From Epilithonimonas xixisoli (GTDB lineage Bacteria; Bacteroidota; Bacteroidia; Flavobacteriales; Weeksellaceae), in assembly GCF_004365655.1 (NCBI RefSeq), contig NZ_SOEO01000001.1, positions 1,116,001 to 1,180,000 on the forward strand: a DNA stretch of 64,000 nucleotides. The letters are read 5' to 3'. Positions 24,076 through 32,349 of the stretch are shown here, one piece after another (within the stretch, counting starts at the first letter, position 1; each line of letters begins with the position of its first letter). Position numbers and translations under genes: made by a program. A model generated the notes under the pieces. It made no database searches. It saw nothing but the letters and a program-made list of their open reading frames with translations, and was not told the origin of the DNA.

Positions 24076-24138
24076 CTACTTACGCTTTTTCGGAGGTTGT
24101 ATACGGAAGTTGCTTTTTTGTTTGTCGAGATTTATCAT
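24076..24138 (-). CDS. Leader ORF F (20 codons), basic peptide
   Basis: The single ATG at 24138-24136 in ACACAAATGATAA opens a 20-codon frame, MINLDKQKSNFRIQPPKKRK, ending with TAG at 24078-24076. It lies about 150 bases before the short HTH regulator gene and immediately after leader ORF I. The basic end PPKKRK is striking, but such a short frame could be accidental. Confidence 0.25.
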   Translation of the reverse strand: MINLDKQKSNFRIQPPKKRK

Positions 24139-24150
24139 TTGTGTGTGTGT

Positions 24151-24252
24151 TTAAAATTGTAAGTCAATAGGTCTATTGCTTAAAATTAAATCCAAATGAA
24201 AAGAAAATAGAGTAATTGCAAAGAAAATTTGCCCCCAACACAGCCCCCTCAT
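24151..24252 (-). CDS. Leader ORF I (33 codons)
   Basis: ATG at 24252-24250 in GCACAAATGAGG opens a frame beginning MRGLCWGQIFFAITLFS that ends with TAA at 24153-24151. The start is embedded in TCATTTG-TG-CAAATGA, a 7-bp inverted repeat. It lies 79 bases after the stop of the TPR/HTH regulator gene. It resembles a small hydrophobic peptide. Its status as a gene is uncertain. Confidence 0.25.
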   Translation of the reverse strand: MRGLCWGQIFFAITLFSFHLDLILSNRPIDLQF

Positions 24253-24331
24253 TTGTGCAAATGATTGATTGTGAGGGTTTAAAAGTGGAAGTGATATTTA
24301 ATTCACAGTAATGTGATTTGTATCAGATTGC

Positions 24332-25816
24332 CTAAATATTGCCAATCCAGACGTAGAGATTTTCATCCGAAGCAATATTCATTTTTTTTCTGAATCGGTT
24401 TTTGCGCAGTTCTACAGCTTTTGGAGTTACAAAAGTGTAGTTGGCAATTTCTTTGGATGTGAAATTGAGCTTAAGATAGGCGCAGAAAGTCAGCTCCGAG
24501 TTTAGCATATCCGGATATATCTCTAGGAGATTTTCACAAAAATCTGGATACACTTCCTTGAATCTTGTAAGGAATGAAGGGTCATTTTTTCGTGCCAGTT
24601 CAATCACTTCGTCAAAAGCATCGTTTATTCTATGTTCCAGCCTTCTTTTTTCATCATCCTTTTGGATAATGATTTCTTTTTGTGCTATAAGTTCGGTTTT
24701 AGCTTCCAGCAAGGCTTTTTTCTTGATCTTGTTAATTTTTTTTGAGCGTCGATTAATTAATATGATAATTAATATAGCTACTGCAATAATTGCAATGATA
24801 GTTTGAGTGCCCCTCTTTCTAAGGAATGATATTTCTTCCGTCTTTGTGTTCAGTATCGATTTGATTGAGGCTTGGAAATCCTCTTTTCTTTCCTTTTGAA
24901 AGATTTCGTTCCTTTTCTGATATTCTTTAAGATATTCTTTTTCTTTTTCGCTGTTTTTTAATATGCCATATATTTCTGAAATGTTTTTAAAAATATCCAA
25001 AGAGGATTCGTTCTTGTCCAAATTGAATTTTTTGAGGTCTTCAAGAGTTTTCAAATAATAGTTCAGAGCGTTATTGTAATCTTTGATCTGATAGTAATAG
25101 TCCCCCAAAGCAATGTATTGTACATATTTGCTGATAGAATTATCTTTTTCAATTTCGGCGAAGCTTTTCTTGAAATAGATGTATGCAGAATCTGTTTTCT
25201 GGTCATACAGGCATAGATATCCTTTAATATTATAGAGATCGGCACGTTCAAAGATGTGACCCTTGACAGAAACTTTCATATTGGTCTTAATGGCTTTATC
25301 CAAAAAGGGATGTCCAGCTTTATAGTTGTTTTGGTTGAGATAGATAGCGCCAACCGTCGCATAGGTTCTTGATAGAATTCTTATTGATTCTTCATCCGTA
25401 TTCGATTTGATAAGATTGATGATATCGAAGTATTCTTTGAGACCTTGCTCTTCAAAACCTGTGGCAAAATAGTCCAACGCCAAGACTTCTTTGAAACTAC
25501 AAGCCAAGACTACGTCATTCTTCACCGCATCCTCTTTTTGTCCTTTTTGAATATATTCCAGACTTTCCTTGTAACTGTCTAAAACATATAGGCATTTGGC
25601 AATAAAGAGATATGATTCCGCTTTTTTTTCAGAATGGTTTATTTTTTCAGCTATTAGGCTGGCTTTCTTTGCGTATTCCAAGGATTTGAGATTATCAATC
25701 CCGGAAAATTCATTTGACTTGTCGAGGTAGTGCAAAGCTTGATCAATCTCTTTTTGCTGGGAGCTGAATCTATTCCACCAAATAAGGCATAAGAAAATAA
25801 AAAATAATTTCATCAA
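24332..25816 (-). CDS. TPR-containing membrane HTH (LuxR-like) transcriptional regulator
   Basis: The open frame has 494 codons; the likely ATG is at 25813, just after TTG at 25816. A signal peptide or membrane anchor (MKLFFIFLCLIWWNRFSS) precedes roughly six tetratricopeptide-type helical pairs at about 25-320 (for example YNALNYYLKTLEDLKKFNLD). A transmembrane helix follows at about 334-352 (TIIAIIAVAILIIILIN), then a coiled-coil linker and the LuxR-like HTH output domain at about 395-494. The output domain is nearly the same as in its neighbours. The TPRs should lie in the periplasm and the HTH in the cytoplasm, so it is a one-protein signal transducer. The gene follows 25850-27301 by 33 bases. 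Confidence 0.82.
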   Translation of the reverse strand: MMKLFFIFLCLIWWNRFSSQQKEIDQALHYLDKSNEFSGIDNLKSLEYAKKASLIAEKINHSEKKAESYLFIAKCLYVLDSYKESLEYIQKGQKEDAVKNDVVLACSFKEVLALDYFATGFEEQGLKEYFDIINLIKSNTDEESIRILSRTYATVGAIYLNQNNYKAGHPFLDKAIKTNMKVSVKGHIFERADLYNIKGYLCLYDQKTDSAYIYFKKSFAEIEKDNSISKYVQYIALGDYYYQIKDYNNALNYYLKTLEDLKKFNLDKNESSLDIFKNISEIYGILKNSEKEKEYLKEYQKRNEIFQKERKEDFQASIKSILNTKTEEISFLRKRGTQTIIAIIAVAILIIILINRRSKKINKIKKKALLEAKTELIAQKEIIIQKDDEKRRLEHRINDAFDEVIELARKNDPSFLTRFKEVYPDFCENLLEIYPDMLNSELTFCAYLKLNFTSKEIANYTFVTPKAVELRKNRFRKKMNIASDENLYVWIGNI

Positions 25817-25849
25817 TTGTGGATTTTTTAAGGTTGTCAGATTATTAAC

Positions 25850-27301
25850 TTATATCTTGTTGATCCAAACATAGAGATTCTCATCAGATGGGATATTCAT
25901 TTTTTTTCTGAATCGGTTTTTGCGAAGCTCGACAGCTTTTGGAGTTACAAAAGTGTAATTGGCAATTTCTTTGGTAGAAAAATTAAGTTTTAGGTGGGCG
26001 CAAAAGCTTAGTTCAGAATTGACGAGGTCTGGATATTTATCAAGAAGGTTGTGACAAAATTCAGGATATACTTCTTTGAATCTCGCTAAAAATGATGGAC
26101 TGTTTTTTTTTGCCAAAACCACTATTTCTTCAAAAGAATCGTTTACTTTGATTTCAAGATTTCGCTTTTCAATAATTCTTTGCTCAATCTCTTTCTTCTG
26201 ATTTTGAATAAGCACTTCTTTTTGCCTTTTCTTTTTGCTGTAAAAAAAATATGCCGCAAGTACTGATAATAAAGCGGTTCCTGCTGTGAGAGTGATGATC
26301 CAATTATTTCTGTTTCGTAATCGGATTTTTTCTTTTTCTTTCTCATCATCTTTATCCTTAATTATTTTTTCGACTGACACATTTAGGGCTAAATTGTTTA
26401 CAGTCTTTAAACTATCGCTTAATTCGATATATTTTTGTAAAAATTCATTCGATTCTTTATTTCTGTTAAGTTTTGCATAAGTCTTTGAAAGAAGATTGTA
26501 GATATTTACTCTTTCATCAACTCTCTTCATCTGCAAACTTAATTCGTGAGATTCGTGATACTTTTCTAAAGCTTTATCAAATTCTTTTTTCTGAAAGTAA
26601 TAATTGCCATATTCCATAAGGACACCCAGTTTATTCAAAGGATCATATGTTTTTTTCTTTAAAGTTTCGGTAGCAATTTTAAGATAGTAGTCTGCAGAAT
26701 CTATTTGATCTTTTTTGTAATTGATAAAATAATGGGCAATATTTGAACCTGTTATAGGATCAGCATCCAATCTATACGCTTTTTTAAAGTACACGTACAT
26801 CGAATCGTAGCGTGAAAGAAATTTTGAACACTCCGCCTTGCATGCAAAGGCGATCTGGAGAGTTATTTTTTGTAGTTTTTTATTCTGAATTTTTTTACTT
26901 GCTACAATAGCTTTGTCAAAATACTTTAGCGATACTTGTTGAAGATTTAAAAATCCATAAACTTTGCCATATTCAATAAAAATCATTGATGTTATATCAT
27001 ATTCATTTCCCTCAATATTCCTTTCGGAGATTTCAAGATATTTCAGGCTTTCTTTATAATGCCCGGAATTGGTCAAAAAGTTGGCGATATATAGCGCTCC
27101 CTGTCCAATGCCTTTTTTGTAACCAATTTGCTCACTTTTTATTACAAGCTTTTTGGTTTCTGCAATTCCATTTTTAAAGTCAAAGTTATTGATGCTTTTT
27201 ACATAAGTTTTTGATAAGGCGCTATCGATTTCCGAATATAATTTTTCCTGGCTCATAGAGAGAATTGGAATAATGACAAGAATATAGAACCAATTACGCA
27301 T
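25850..27301 (-). CDS. TPR-containing membrane HTH (LuxR-like) transcriptional regulator, first of the pair
   Basis: The 483-residue protein has a signal peptide (MRNWFYILVIIPILSMS) and TPR-like repeats at about 40-305 (for example FDKALEKYHESHELSLQMK). A transmembrane helix lies near 330-350 (WIITLTAGTALLSVLAAYFF), followed by a charged coiled coil and the HTH output domain (FLARFKEVYPEFCHNLL, TKEIANYTFVTPKAVELRK). It heads the minus-strand cluster, with a -7 box 23 bases before its ATG. Its position at the head of the cluster, next to genes for secreted proteins, suggests that it regulates them (inference). Confidence 0.82.
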   Translation of the reverse strand: MRNWFYILVIIPILSMSQEKLYSEIDSALSKTYVKSINNFDFKNGIAETKKLVIKSEQIGYKKGIGQGALYIANFLTNSGHYKESLKYLEISERNIEGNEYDITSMIFIEYGKVYGFLNLQQVSLKYFDKAIVASKKIQNKKLQKITLQIAFACKAECSKFLSRYDSMYVYFKKAYRLDADPITGSNIAHYFINYKKDQIDSADYYLKIATETLKKKTYDPLNKLGVLMEYGNYYFQKKEFDKALEKYHESHELSLQMKRVDERVNIYNLLSKTYAKLNRNKESNEFLQKYIELSDSLKTVNNLALNVSVEKIIKDKDDEKEKEKIRLRNRNNWIITLTAGTALLSVLAAYFFYSKKKRQKEVLIQNQKKEIEQRIIEKRNLEIKVNDSFEEIVVLAKKNSPSFLARFKEVYPEFCHNLLDKYPDLVNSELSFCAHLKLNFSTKEIANYTFVTPKAVELRKNRFRKKMNIPSDENLYVWINKI

Positions 27302-27324
27302 TGTTTATTTTAATGTAATATATG

Positions 27325-27332
27325 CAAAAATA
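27325..27332 (-). promoter_or_regulatory. -7 box of the TPR/HTH regulator operon
   Basis: TATTTTTG on the minus strand (27332-27325) matches TAnnTTTG and lies 23 bases before the ATG at 27301. No TTG is evident at -33. Confidence 0.55.
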
Positions 27333-27937
27333 AAAATAATATGTTATGAATTATTAAAAATTGTAGAGATATGTTTGTGTAATGTATTGATTTTTTTTGT
27401 TAGTTTAATTATTAATATTTATTCGATTCATCGGTTTTCAGTTTCTCCTTAAGGATTTTTTTTCTTCCTATAATTGAGTATTTAGTATAGCTCTTTCTAG
27501 TAGTAGTTTCAAGCCTTTATTGCAAGATTTAAACACGCAGAATTCGAATTCGAAGTAGTATAATCTCCGCTATTTATAAAAAGTGAGTTATTATACACCA
27601 CAATAAATGTTTTTGAAATGGACAATAGTCACTTAAGGAGACAACTATTTTTAGTTGTCACTTTTTTAACAATAAATCTCTCTTTATCAAACTTTTGTTG
27701 TCTGATTTATTTTGTTTGACTGCTTTTCCATTTTACTTTGGCAACTATATAGTTTGAATGTACCAGGAGAATCTTAGTAAATATGTAAGAGGTATCATTT
27801 ACTTAAAAATTATTATTTTTTTATGTTTAAAACCTAAATGTTTTAAAACAGTAAAAAAATGATGATCCGGCTTATTCTGGAATCAAAAACAAAAAAATGG
27901 CTCAATTTGGATTAAATTGGAGCCATTTGGGTGTTTG
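27333..27937. other. Gene-free intergenic stretch with one hairpin
   Basis: About 600 bases of AT-rich DNA contain no convincing gene on either strand. The one clear structure is GACAACTA (27640-27647) paired with TAGTTGTC (27652-27659) and followed by CACTTTTTT, a terminator-like hairpin on the plus strand with no plus-strand gene upstream. Its GAGACAACTA arm is identical to part of the hairpin at 12672-12702. Confidence 0.4.
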
Positions 27938-28011
27938 TGACCTCGACAGGATTCAAACCTGTAACCTTCTGAGCCGTAATCAGATGCGCTATTCAGTTGC
28001 GCCACGAGGCC
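27938..28011 (-). tRNA. tRNA-Arg (anticodon ACG)
   Basis: On the minus strand a 74-base cloverleaf begins GGCCTCG and closes with CGAGGTC (one G-T pair). The anticodon arm is TCTGA-TTACGGC-TCAGA with anticodon ACG. The T-arm contains GGTTTGAATCC. The discriminator is A and CCA is not encoded. A TATATTTG -7 box precedes it. Confidence 0.92.
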
Positions 28012-28026
28012 TTTTTTATTGGTTTG

Positions 28027-28034
28027 CAAATATA
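28027..28034 (-). promoter_or_regulatory. -7 box of tRNA-Arg
   Basis: TATATTTG on the minus strand (28034-28027) matches TAnnTTTG and lies 15 bases before the tRNA 5' end. It overlaps the leader of the divergent lipoprotein gene at 28059. Confidence 0.55.
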
Positions 28035-28058
28035 GTACTTTTTTGCTTTCTTTGGAAG

Positions 28059-29111
28059 ATGAAACGCATTTTTTTACTCTTAATTTTATTTCTTTTTTCA
28101 ATTTCCTGCAAAAAAGAAAATACTCAAAAATCAAATGACAATATAACCATCTCATCACGAGTTAATTATGTTAAAAATTCCAATAACTTGACTTTGACCT
28201 CAGGAAAATTCAAAAATGTAATTCCGTACAAAAATCTGCCTTTCAAAAAAGCAATGTTGCTAAATTCTAGCTTGATTGGCTTCTTTTCTGAACTTAATTT
28301 AGAAAATAAAATCACTGGCGTCTCCAGTCCGGAATATATTTTCTCAGAAAAAATCCACCACCTAATCAACGAAAATAAAATCCTCAACATCGGAAACGAA
28401 CAAAAATACGACATCGAAAAAATCCTTTCCAACAAACCGGATGTCATTTTCACCAATTATGTTCCCAACTTCGCCAACACGTACGAAGTCCTGAAAAACA
28501 ACGGAATCGAACTTATTTTCCTCGATGACTTTATGGAGCAGAATCCATTAGAAAAAGCAAAATACCTTTTGCTCTTCGGAAAGTTGTTCGGAAAAGAAAA
28601 AGAAGCCGAAAAAGCCTATCTAAACATCGAAGACAATTACAAGAAAATCCAGGCCTTAAGCAAAAATTCAAAATCAAATTCCTTGGTTCTCTGCAACGAA
28701 ATGTACGGAAGCCAATGGTTTCTACCAGGCGGAAATTCCTTCGTAGCCAAACTCATCAATGATGCCGGCGGAAATTATATTTTACAGGACAACAAAGAAT
28801 CCACCTCGGTTCCACTAAGTTTCGAGGAAGTTTTCATCAAATCAAAACAAGCCAATTTTTGGATTAACATCAGTCCGCACAAAAACAAAAAAGAACTTCT
28901 AACGCTCAATCCAAATTACTCCAAAATGGACGTTTTCAATTCCGGCAAATTATATATGATAAACAACCGCGAAAAAGACCAGGCCAACGACTATTTCGAA
29001 AGTGGCGTTGTCCGGTGCGACGTGGTTTTGAGAGATTATTTCAAGATTTTTCATCCAGAAGACGTAACTTTCCAGTCAGAACCGTTGGTCTATCTCAAAG
29101 AACTTAAATAA
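28059..29111 (+). CDS. ABC-transporter substrate-binding lipoprotein (BtuF/FepB-like)
   Basis: The 350-residue protein begins MKRIFLLLILFLFSISC, with lipobox Cys17. A longer in-frame opening would read through the tRNA-Arg gene and is rejected. The two-lobed periplasmic-binding fold of the helical-backbone class is visible: ITGVSSPEYIFS and ILSNKPDVIFTNYVPN in lobe 1, a long helix near 165-190, and WINISPHKNKKELLTLNPNY in lobe 2. The class binds cobalamin, haem or siderophores; the ligand here is undetermined. No permease or ATPase gene is nearby. The next gene overlaps by one base (TAATG). Confidence 0.82.
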   Translation: MKRIFLLLILFLFSISCKKENTQKSNDNITISSRVNYVKNSNNLTLTSGKFKNVIPYKNLPFKKAMLLNSSLIGFFSELNLENKITGVSSPEYIFSEKIHHLINENKILNIGNEQKYDIEKILSNKPDVIFTNYVPNFANTYEVLKNNGIELIFLDDFMEQNPLEKAKYLLLFGKLFGKEKEAEKAYLNIEDNYKKIQALSKNSKSNSLVLCNEMYGSQWFLPGGNSFVAKLINDAGGNYILQDNKESTSVPLSFEEVFIKSKQANFWINISPHKNKKELLTLNPNYSKMDVFNSGKLYMINNREKDQANDYFESGVVRCDVVLRDYFKIFHPEDVTFQSEPLVYLKELK

Positions 29112-29926
29112 TGCAGGAACAAAATTACAAAGTCGATTTTTTCATTGGAATCATCCTCGTGGTAGGGCTTTTCATCGGGCAATCATTCGCTTACGCCATC
29201 GGTTTGGGATTATCGGCGTTATTCGACCAGGACATCAGCGAATCTGGCGGTTTCAACATCTTTATGTATTGTGCAACAATGCTAACGCCTGTTTTATTCT
29301 TCGACCTTTTAGTCGTTAGAAAAGAAAAAAAGAAACTTAATTTCGATTTTTCCACCAAACCATTTCGCGTCTATTTATTGATTTTCCCGATGATGTTCGG
29401 AATGATGCTCGTCGCCGATTACACCACGCAACTCATCCCGACAACAGGTGGAATTCTCGGTCCTATTTACGAACTCTACACCAAAGAATTCGCAAAACTC
29501 CTCAAAGACCCAGTTGCATTGGTCATTATGACCGTCATCCTCGCACCAATCCTGGAAGAAATCCTTTTCCGAGGCATCATAATGAAAGGAATGATAAACA
29601 ACAAAGTCGCTCCAGTCACCGCGATTATCGTCTCCGCCTTGATTTTCGGCGCCGTCCATTTCAATCCGTGGCAATTTGCGGGCGCATTTTTGCTCGGTTT
29701 GGTATTAGGTTTGGTGTACTACAAAACGAAATCTCTGCTGATGCCGATATTGTTGCACGCCTTCAATAACTTACTGTCCGCATTGATGATGATGTACTCG
29801 GATTTAGAAACTTTTTCCGGATTATTCAACATAAACAAAGAACTTCTTCTTGTCGCTGGCGTGGTAATTTTCGCAATTCCATTTTATTTTTTCGCCATCC
29901 ACAAGAATATTATTTATAAAGATTAA
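29111..29926 (+). CDS. CPBP-family intramembrane metalloprotease (CAAX/Abi type)
   Basis: This 271-residue protein has about eight hydrophobic helices. The Rce1-like signature EEILFRGIIMKG at about 139-150 supplies the glutamate pair and arginine. The downstream motifs LIFGAVHFNPWQFAGAFLLG (His near 178) and LLHAFNNLLSAL (His and Asn near 218) complete the active site. Members process membrane-associated peptides or proteins; the bacterial substrates are mostly unknown. It starts within the stop codon of the substrate-binding lipoprotein gene, so translation is coupled. A functional link with that protein is uncertain. Confidence 0.9.
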   Translation: MQEQNYKVDFFIGIILVVGLFIGQSFAYAIGLGLSALFDQDISESGGFNIFMYCATMLTPVLFFDLLVVRKEKKKLNFDFSTKPFRVYLLIFPMMFGMMLVADYTTQLIPTTGGILGPIYELYTKEFAKLLKDPVALVIMTVILAPILEEILFRGIIMKGMINNKVAPVTAIIVSALIFGAVHFNPWQFAGAFLLGLVLGLVYYKTKSLLMPILLHAFNNLLSALMMMYSDLETFSGLFNINKELLLVAGVVIFAIPFYFFAIHKNIIYKD

Positions 29927-30090
29927 AATTATGGCAACTTATCCGCCCTCCGTTCCCGCTATTTTTTGCCAAGGCTTTTCCCACAGCAAAAAAATGAGCT
30001 CCACTCAGGTCGGGTTGCGCTTCGCAAGGTTCAACATTTGTCATCCGTTCAAACTTTGTCAAAGTTTCGAACTTTCAAAAATTAAATCAT
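29927..30090. repeat. Intergenic element of the flavobacterial GC-richer repeat type
   Basis: The sequence is clearly richer in G and C than its surroundings and contains CCGCCCTCCGTTCCCGCTATTTTTTGCC and CTCCACTCAGGTCGGGTTGCG (given in parts). These phrases match a dispersed intergenic sequence I recall from Chryseobacterium and Flavobacterium. It is followed by a short AAACTTTG/CAAAGTTT inverted repeat. No second copy lies in this window, so the repeat status rests on recollection. Confidence 0.35.
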
Positions 30091-30129
30091 AATCATTTAT
30101 CACTTATCAACTATCATTTATAACAACAT

Positions 30130-30714
30130 ATGGAAATCCTAATCGCCACACATAACCTACACAAAAAAGAAGAAATCCAGCAAATCCTCGGACCAGAATT
30201 CATCGTGACATCACTTACAGATTACGACCTGAACGACGAAATCATCGAGGACGGAAACACCTTCCAGGAAAACGCCCTCATCAAAGCAAAATACTGCTTT
30301 GAAAAAACAGGAAAGGGAAGTGTTGGCGACGACAGCGGATTGGTTGTTGAAACCTTGGACGGAAGACCTGGGATTTACTCCGCACGTTACGCAGGAAATC
30401 ACAACTTCAAAAAGAACATCGAGAAAGTTTTGGAAGAACTGAAAGACGAACCAAACCGTCGCGCCTACTTCATCACCGTTCTATGTTTCAAAGACAAAGA
30501 CGGCGAACATTACTTCGAAGGCAGAGTTTACGGAAATATCACGACAGAAGTTTTCGGCGAAGACGGTTTCGGTTACGACCCGATTTTCATTCCAGACGAC
30601 CACAATATGACTTTCGCTCAGATGTTACCGGAAGAAAAAAATAAAATTAGCCACAGAAGCGAAGCTTTGAAAAAATTCTTAGAGTTCCTCAATTCCAAAG
30701 GGGGTCTGTTGTAA
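30130..30714 (+). CDS. rdgB: XTP/dITP diphosphatase (non-canonical purine NTP pyrophosphatase)
   Basis: The 194-residue protein is a Ham1/RdgB family member, which hydrolyses dITP, XTP and similar damaged nucleotides to monophosphates. The N-terminal ILIATHNLHKKEEIQQIL binds the triphosphate and GDDSGLVVETLDGRPGIYSARYAG carries the catalytic Asp and metal site. The C-terminal FGYDPIFIPD and KNKISHRSEALKKF are also diagnostic. The length is normal. It is followed 55 bases later by the ribonuclease Z gene on the same strand. Confidence 0.95.
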   Translation: MEILIATHNLHKKEEIQQILGPEFIVTSLTDYDLNDEIIEDGNTFQENALIKAKYCFEKTGKGSVGDDSGLVVETLDGRPGIYSARYAGNHNFKKNIEKVLEELKDEPNRRAYFITVLCFKDKDGEHYFEGRVYGNITTEVFGEDGFGYDPIFIPDDHNMTFAQMLPEEKNKISHRSEALKKFLEFLNSKGGLL

Positions 30715-30769
30715 TTTTTATGATGTTTTCATATATTTACCCTTTTAATTTTCAATACAAGCAAGAAAA

Positions 30770-31687
30770 TTGAGTACATATCTTACCATTTTGGGATTCA
30801 ACTCCGCAATTCCAACCATTAATTCCTCTCCAACTTCACAGTTTTTGGAAATGGAAGAACGTCATTTCCTCATCGATTGTGGAGAAGGAACTCAGGTTCA
30901 AATGCGAAAAGCAAAAGTGCGGTTTTCCAAAATCAATCATATTTTCATTTCCCATCTTCACGGTGACCACTGTTTTGGTTTGCCGGGATTGGTTGCCTCT
31001 TTCCGACTTCTGGGAAGAAAAACCCCATTGAATATCTACGGCCCAAAAGGCATCAAGAAAATGATGGACACGATTTTCGAAATCACGGAAACGTACAAAG
31101 GTTTTGAAGTCATCTATCACGAACTGGAAGGAAAAGAATCGGTAAAAATCTACGAAGACAAAAGGGTAGAAGTCTTCACCATTCCGCTCAATCACAGGAT
31201 TTATTGCAACGGTTATCTATTCAAAGAAAAACCAAAAGAACGCCACCTGAATATGAAGGAAATCTCAAAACACAAAGAAATTGAGATTTGCGATTTCCAG
31301 AATTTGCGTTTAGGAAAAGACTTCGTCTCAGAAGATGGAAACGTCATCGATAATGCATCACTGACAACCGACCCTCAACCTTCCGTTTCTTATGCATTTT
31401 GCAGTGACACCAAATACAAAGAAGACATCATCCCAATAATAGAAAACGTCGACGTCCTCTACCACGAATCAACTTTCCTGAATAATCTAAAAGAAATGGC
31501 AGATTACACCGGACATTCCACAGCTTTGGAAGCCGCGACGATTGCCAAAAAAGCACAAGTTGGAAAACTGATTTTAGGTCACTTCTCAAACCGCTACAGT
31601 GACTTGAGTGTAATGACAGATGAAGCCAGACAGATTTTCCCGAATAGTTTTTTGCCTAAGGCTTTGGAGACGGTAAAGATTGGGTAA
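30770..31687 (+). CDS. rnz: Ribonuclease Z (tRNA 3' endonuclease)
   Basis: The 305-residue enzyme trims tRNA 3' trailers. That suits this genome, because both tRNA genes in the window lack encoded CCA. The metallo-beta-lactamase motif HLHGDHCFGLPG is near residues 63-74, and DCGEGTQVQMRKAKVRFSKINHIFISH precedes it (in outline). AFCSDTKY, HESTF and LGHFSNRYSD supply the remaining metal ligands. The only suitable start is TTG at 30770 (STYLTILGFNSAIPT); no in-frame ATG precedes the conserved N-terminus. Confidence 0.93.
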   Translation: MSTYLTILGFNSAIPTINSSPTSQFLEMEERHFLIDCGEGTQVQMRKAKVRFSKINHIFISHLHGDHCFGLPGLVASFRLLGRKTPLNIYGPKGIKKMMDTIFEITETYKGFEVIYHELEGKESVKIYEDKRVEVFTIPLNHRIYCNGYLFKEKPKERHLNMKEISKHKEIEICDFQNLRLGKDFVSEDGNVIDNASLTTDPQPSVSYAFCSDTKYKEDIIPIIENVDVLYHESTFLNNLKEMADYTGHSTALEAATIAKKAQVGKLILGHFSNRYSDLSVMTDEARQIFPNSFLPKALETVKIG

Positions 31688-31692
31688 AGCTT

Positions 31693-32310
31693 TTATTTAG
31701 CTTCCTTATTAAGGAAAACCCATTCTTCTGTTTCTGGGAACATTTTAAACATTTCTATAAACTCAATAAACCATTTAGATTTTTGGAATTTAGAGATATT
31801 TATTGTTGAAGGAAGTGAATTTGAATAATAGACTTGATTATTTAATCGAAGTTTAAATCGGATTTTTGTCGAAAAATCTCCTTTATATTTTGGAGAATCT
31901 AATTCAATAATTTGATTTGGGTTAAAGTTAATTTTTCTTTCATAACTATTTCCACAAGTCGAAAAACCCCAAAACTCAATTGGTTTCCAATTACCTTTCT
32001 TGTCAATTGCTTCCTGAATTAAATATAAACTATTGTCTTGTGGAACTAAAACTAGATTTTCATTTGAAGAATTTTTTATAAATATTGAAAATTTATTTTC
32101 GTCTTTTTGTTCAATTAAAACCTTAATATTTTCAGACTTATTTATTTTTTCAAAATTCTTATTAATCTTATCATCCATAACAGATTCATTGACAATACTG
32201 TTTTCATTGATGAACATTTCATTCTGCAAATCCTGAGAAAAGATTTGTGAGCTGAATCCTGTAATGCAAAAGATTAATAAATTTATAAAAGTGAAAAATT
32301 TCATTTTCAT
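31693..32310 (-). CDS. Secreted protein of unknown function
   Basis: The 205-residue protein has a hydrophobic signal peptide (1-25, FINLLIFCITGFSSQIFS). The mature part is probably beta-rich (NKFSIFIKNSSNENLVLVPQDNSLYLIQEAI, shown by its ends NKFSIFIKN and YLIQEAI; TKIRFKLRLNNQVYYS). A cysteine lies in GFSTCGNSYERK. No family is recognised. It may be a periplasmic or outer-membrane associated protein. It ends five bases from rnz, convergent with it. Confidence 0.6.
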   Translation of the reverse strand: MKMKFFTFINLLIFCITGFSSQIFSQDLQNEMFINENSIVNESVMDDKINKNFEKINKSENIKVLIEQKDENKFSIFIKNSSNENLVLVPQDNSLYLIQEAIDKKGNWKPIEFWGFSTCGNSYERKINFNPNQIIELDSPKYKGDFSTKIRFKLRLNNQVYYSNSLPSTINISKFQKSKWFIEFIEMFKMFPETEEWVFLNKEAK

Positions 32311-32349
32311 ACATTAGTTTATAATTCAAATATCGGAAAATTATTACCA

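Noticed and set aside
12889-27765. GGTACATTCAAA near 12893 and its reverse complement near 27753, with some similar flanking bases
   Set aside because: Exact identity covers only about a dozen AT-rich bases, which is expected by chance in 64 kb, and the surrounding order is not collinear.
27897-28058. A 54-codon upstream extension of the substrate-binding lipoprotein
   Set aside because: The extension covers the tRNA-Arg gene antisense. MKRIFLLLILFLFSISC at 28059 is a perfect lipoprotein start.
27883-28158. A 91-codon minus-strand frame over the tRNA-Arg gene
   Set aside because: It reads through the tRNA and has no protein-like features; the tRNA explains the conservation.
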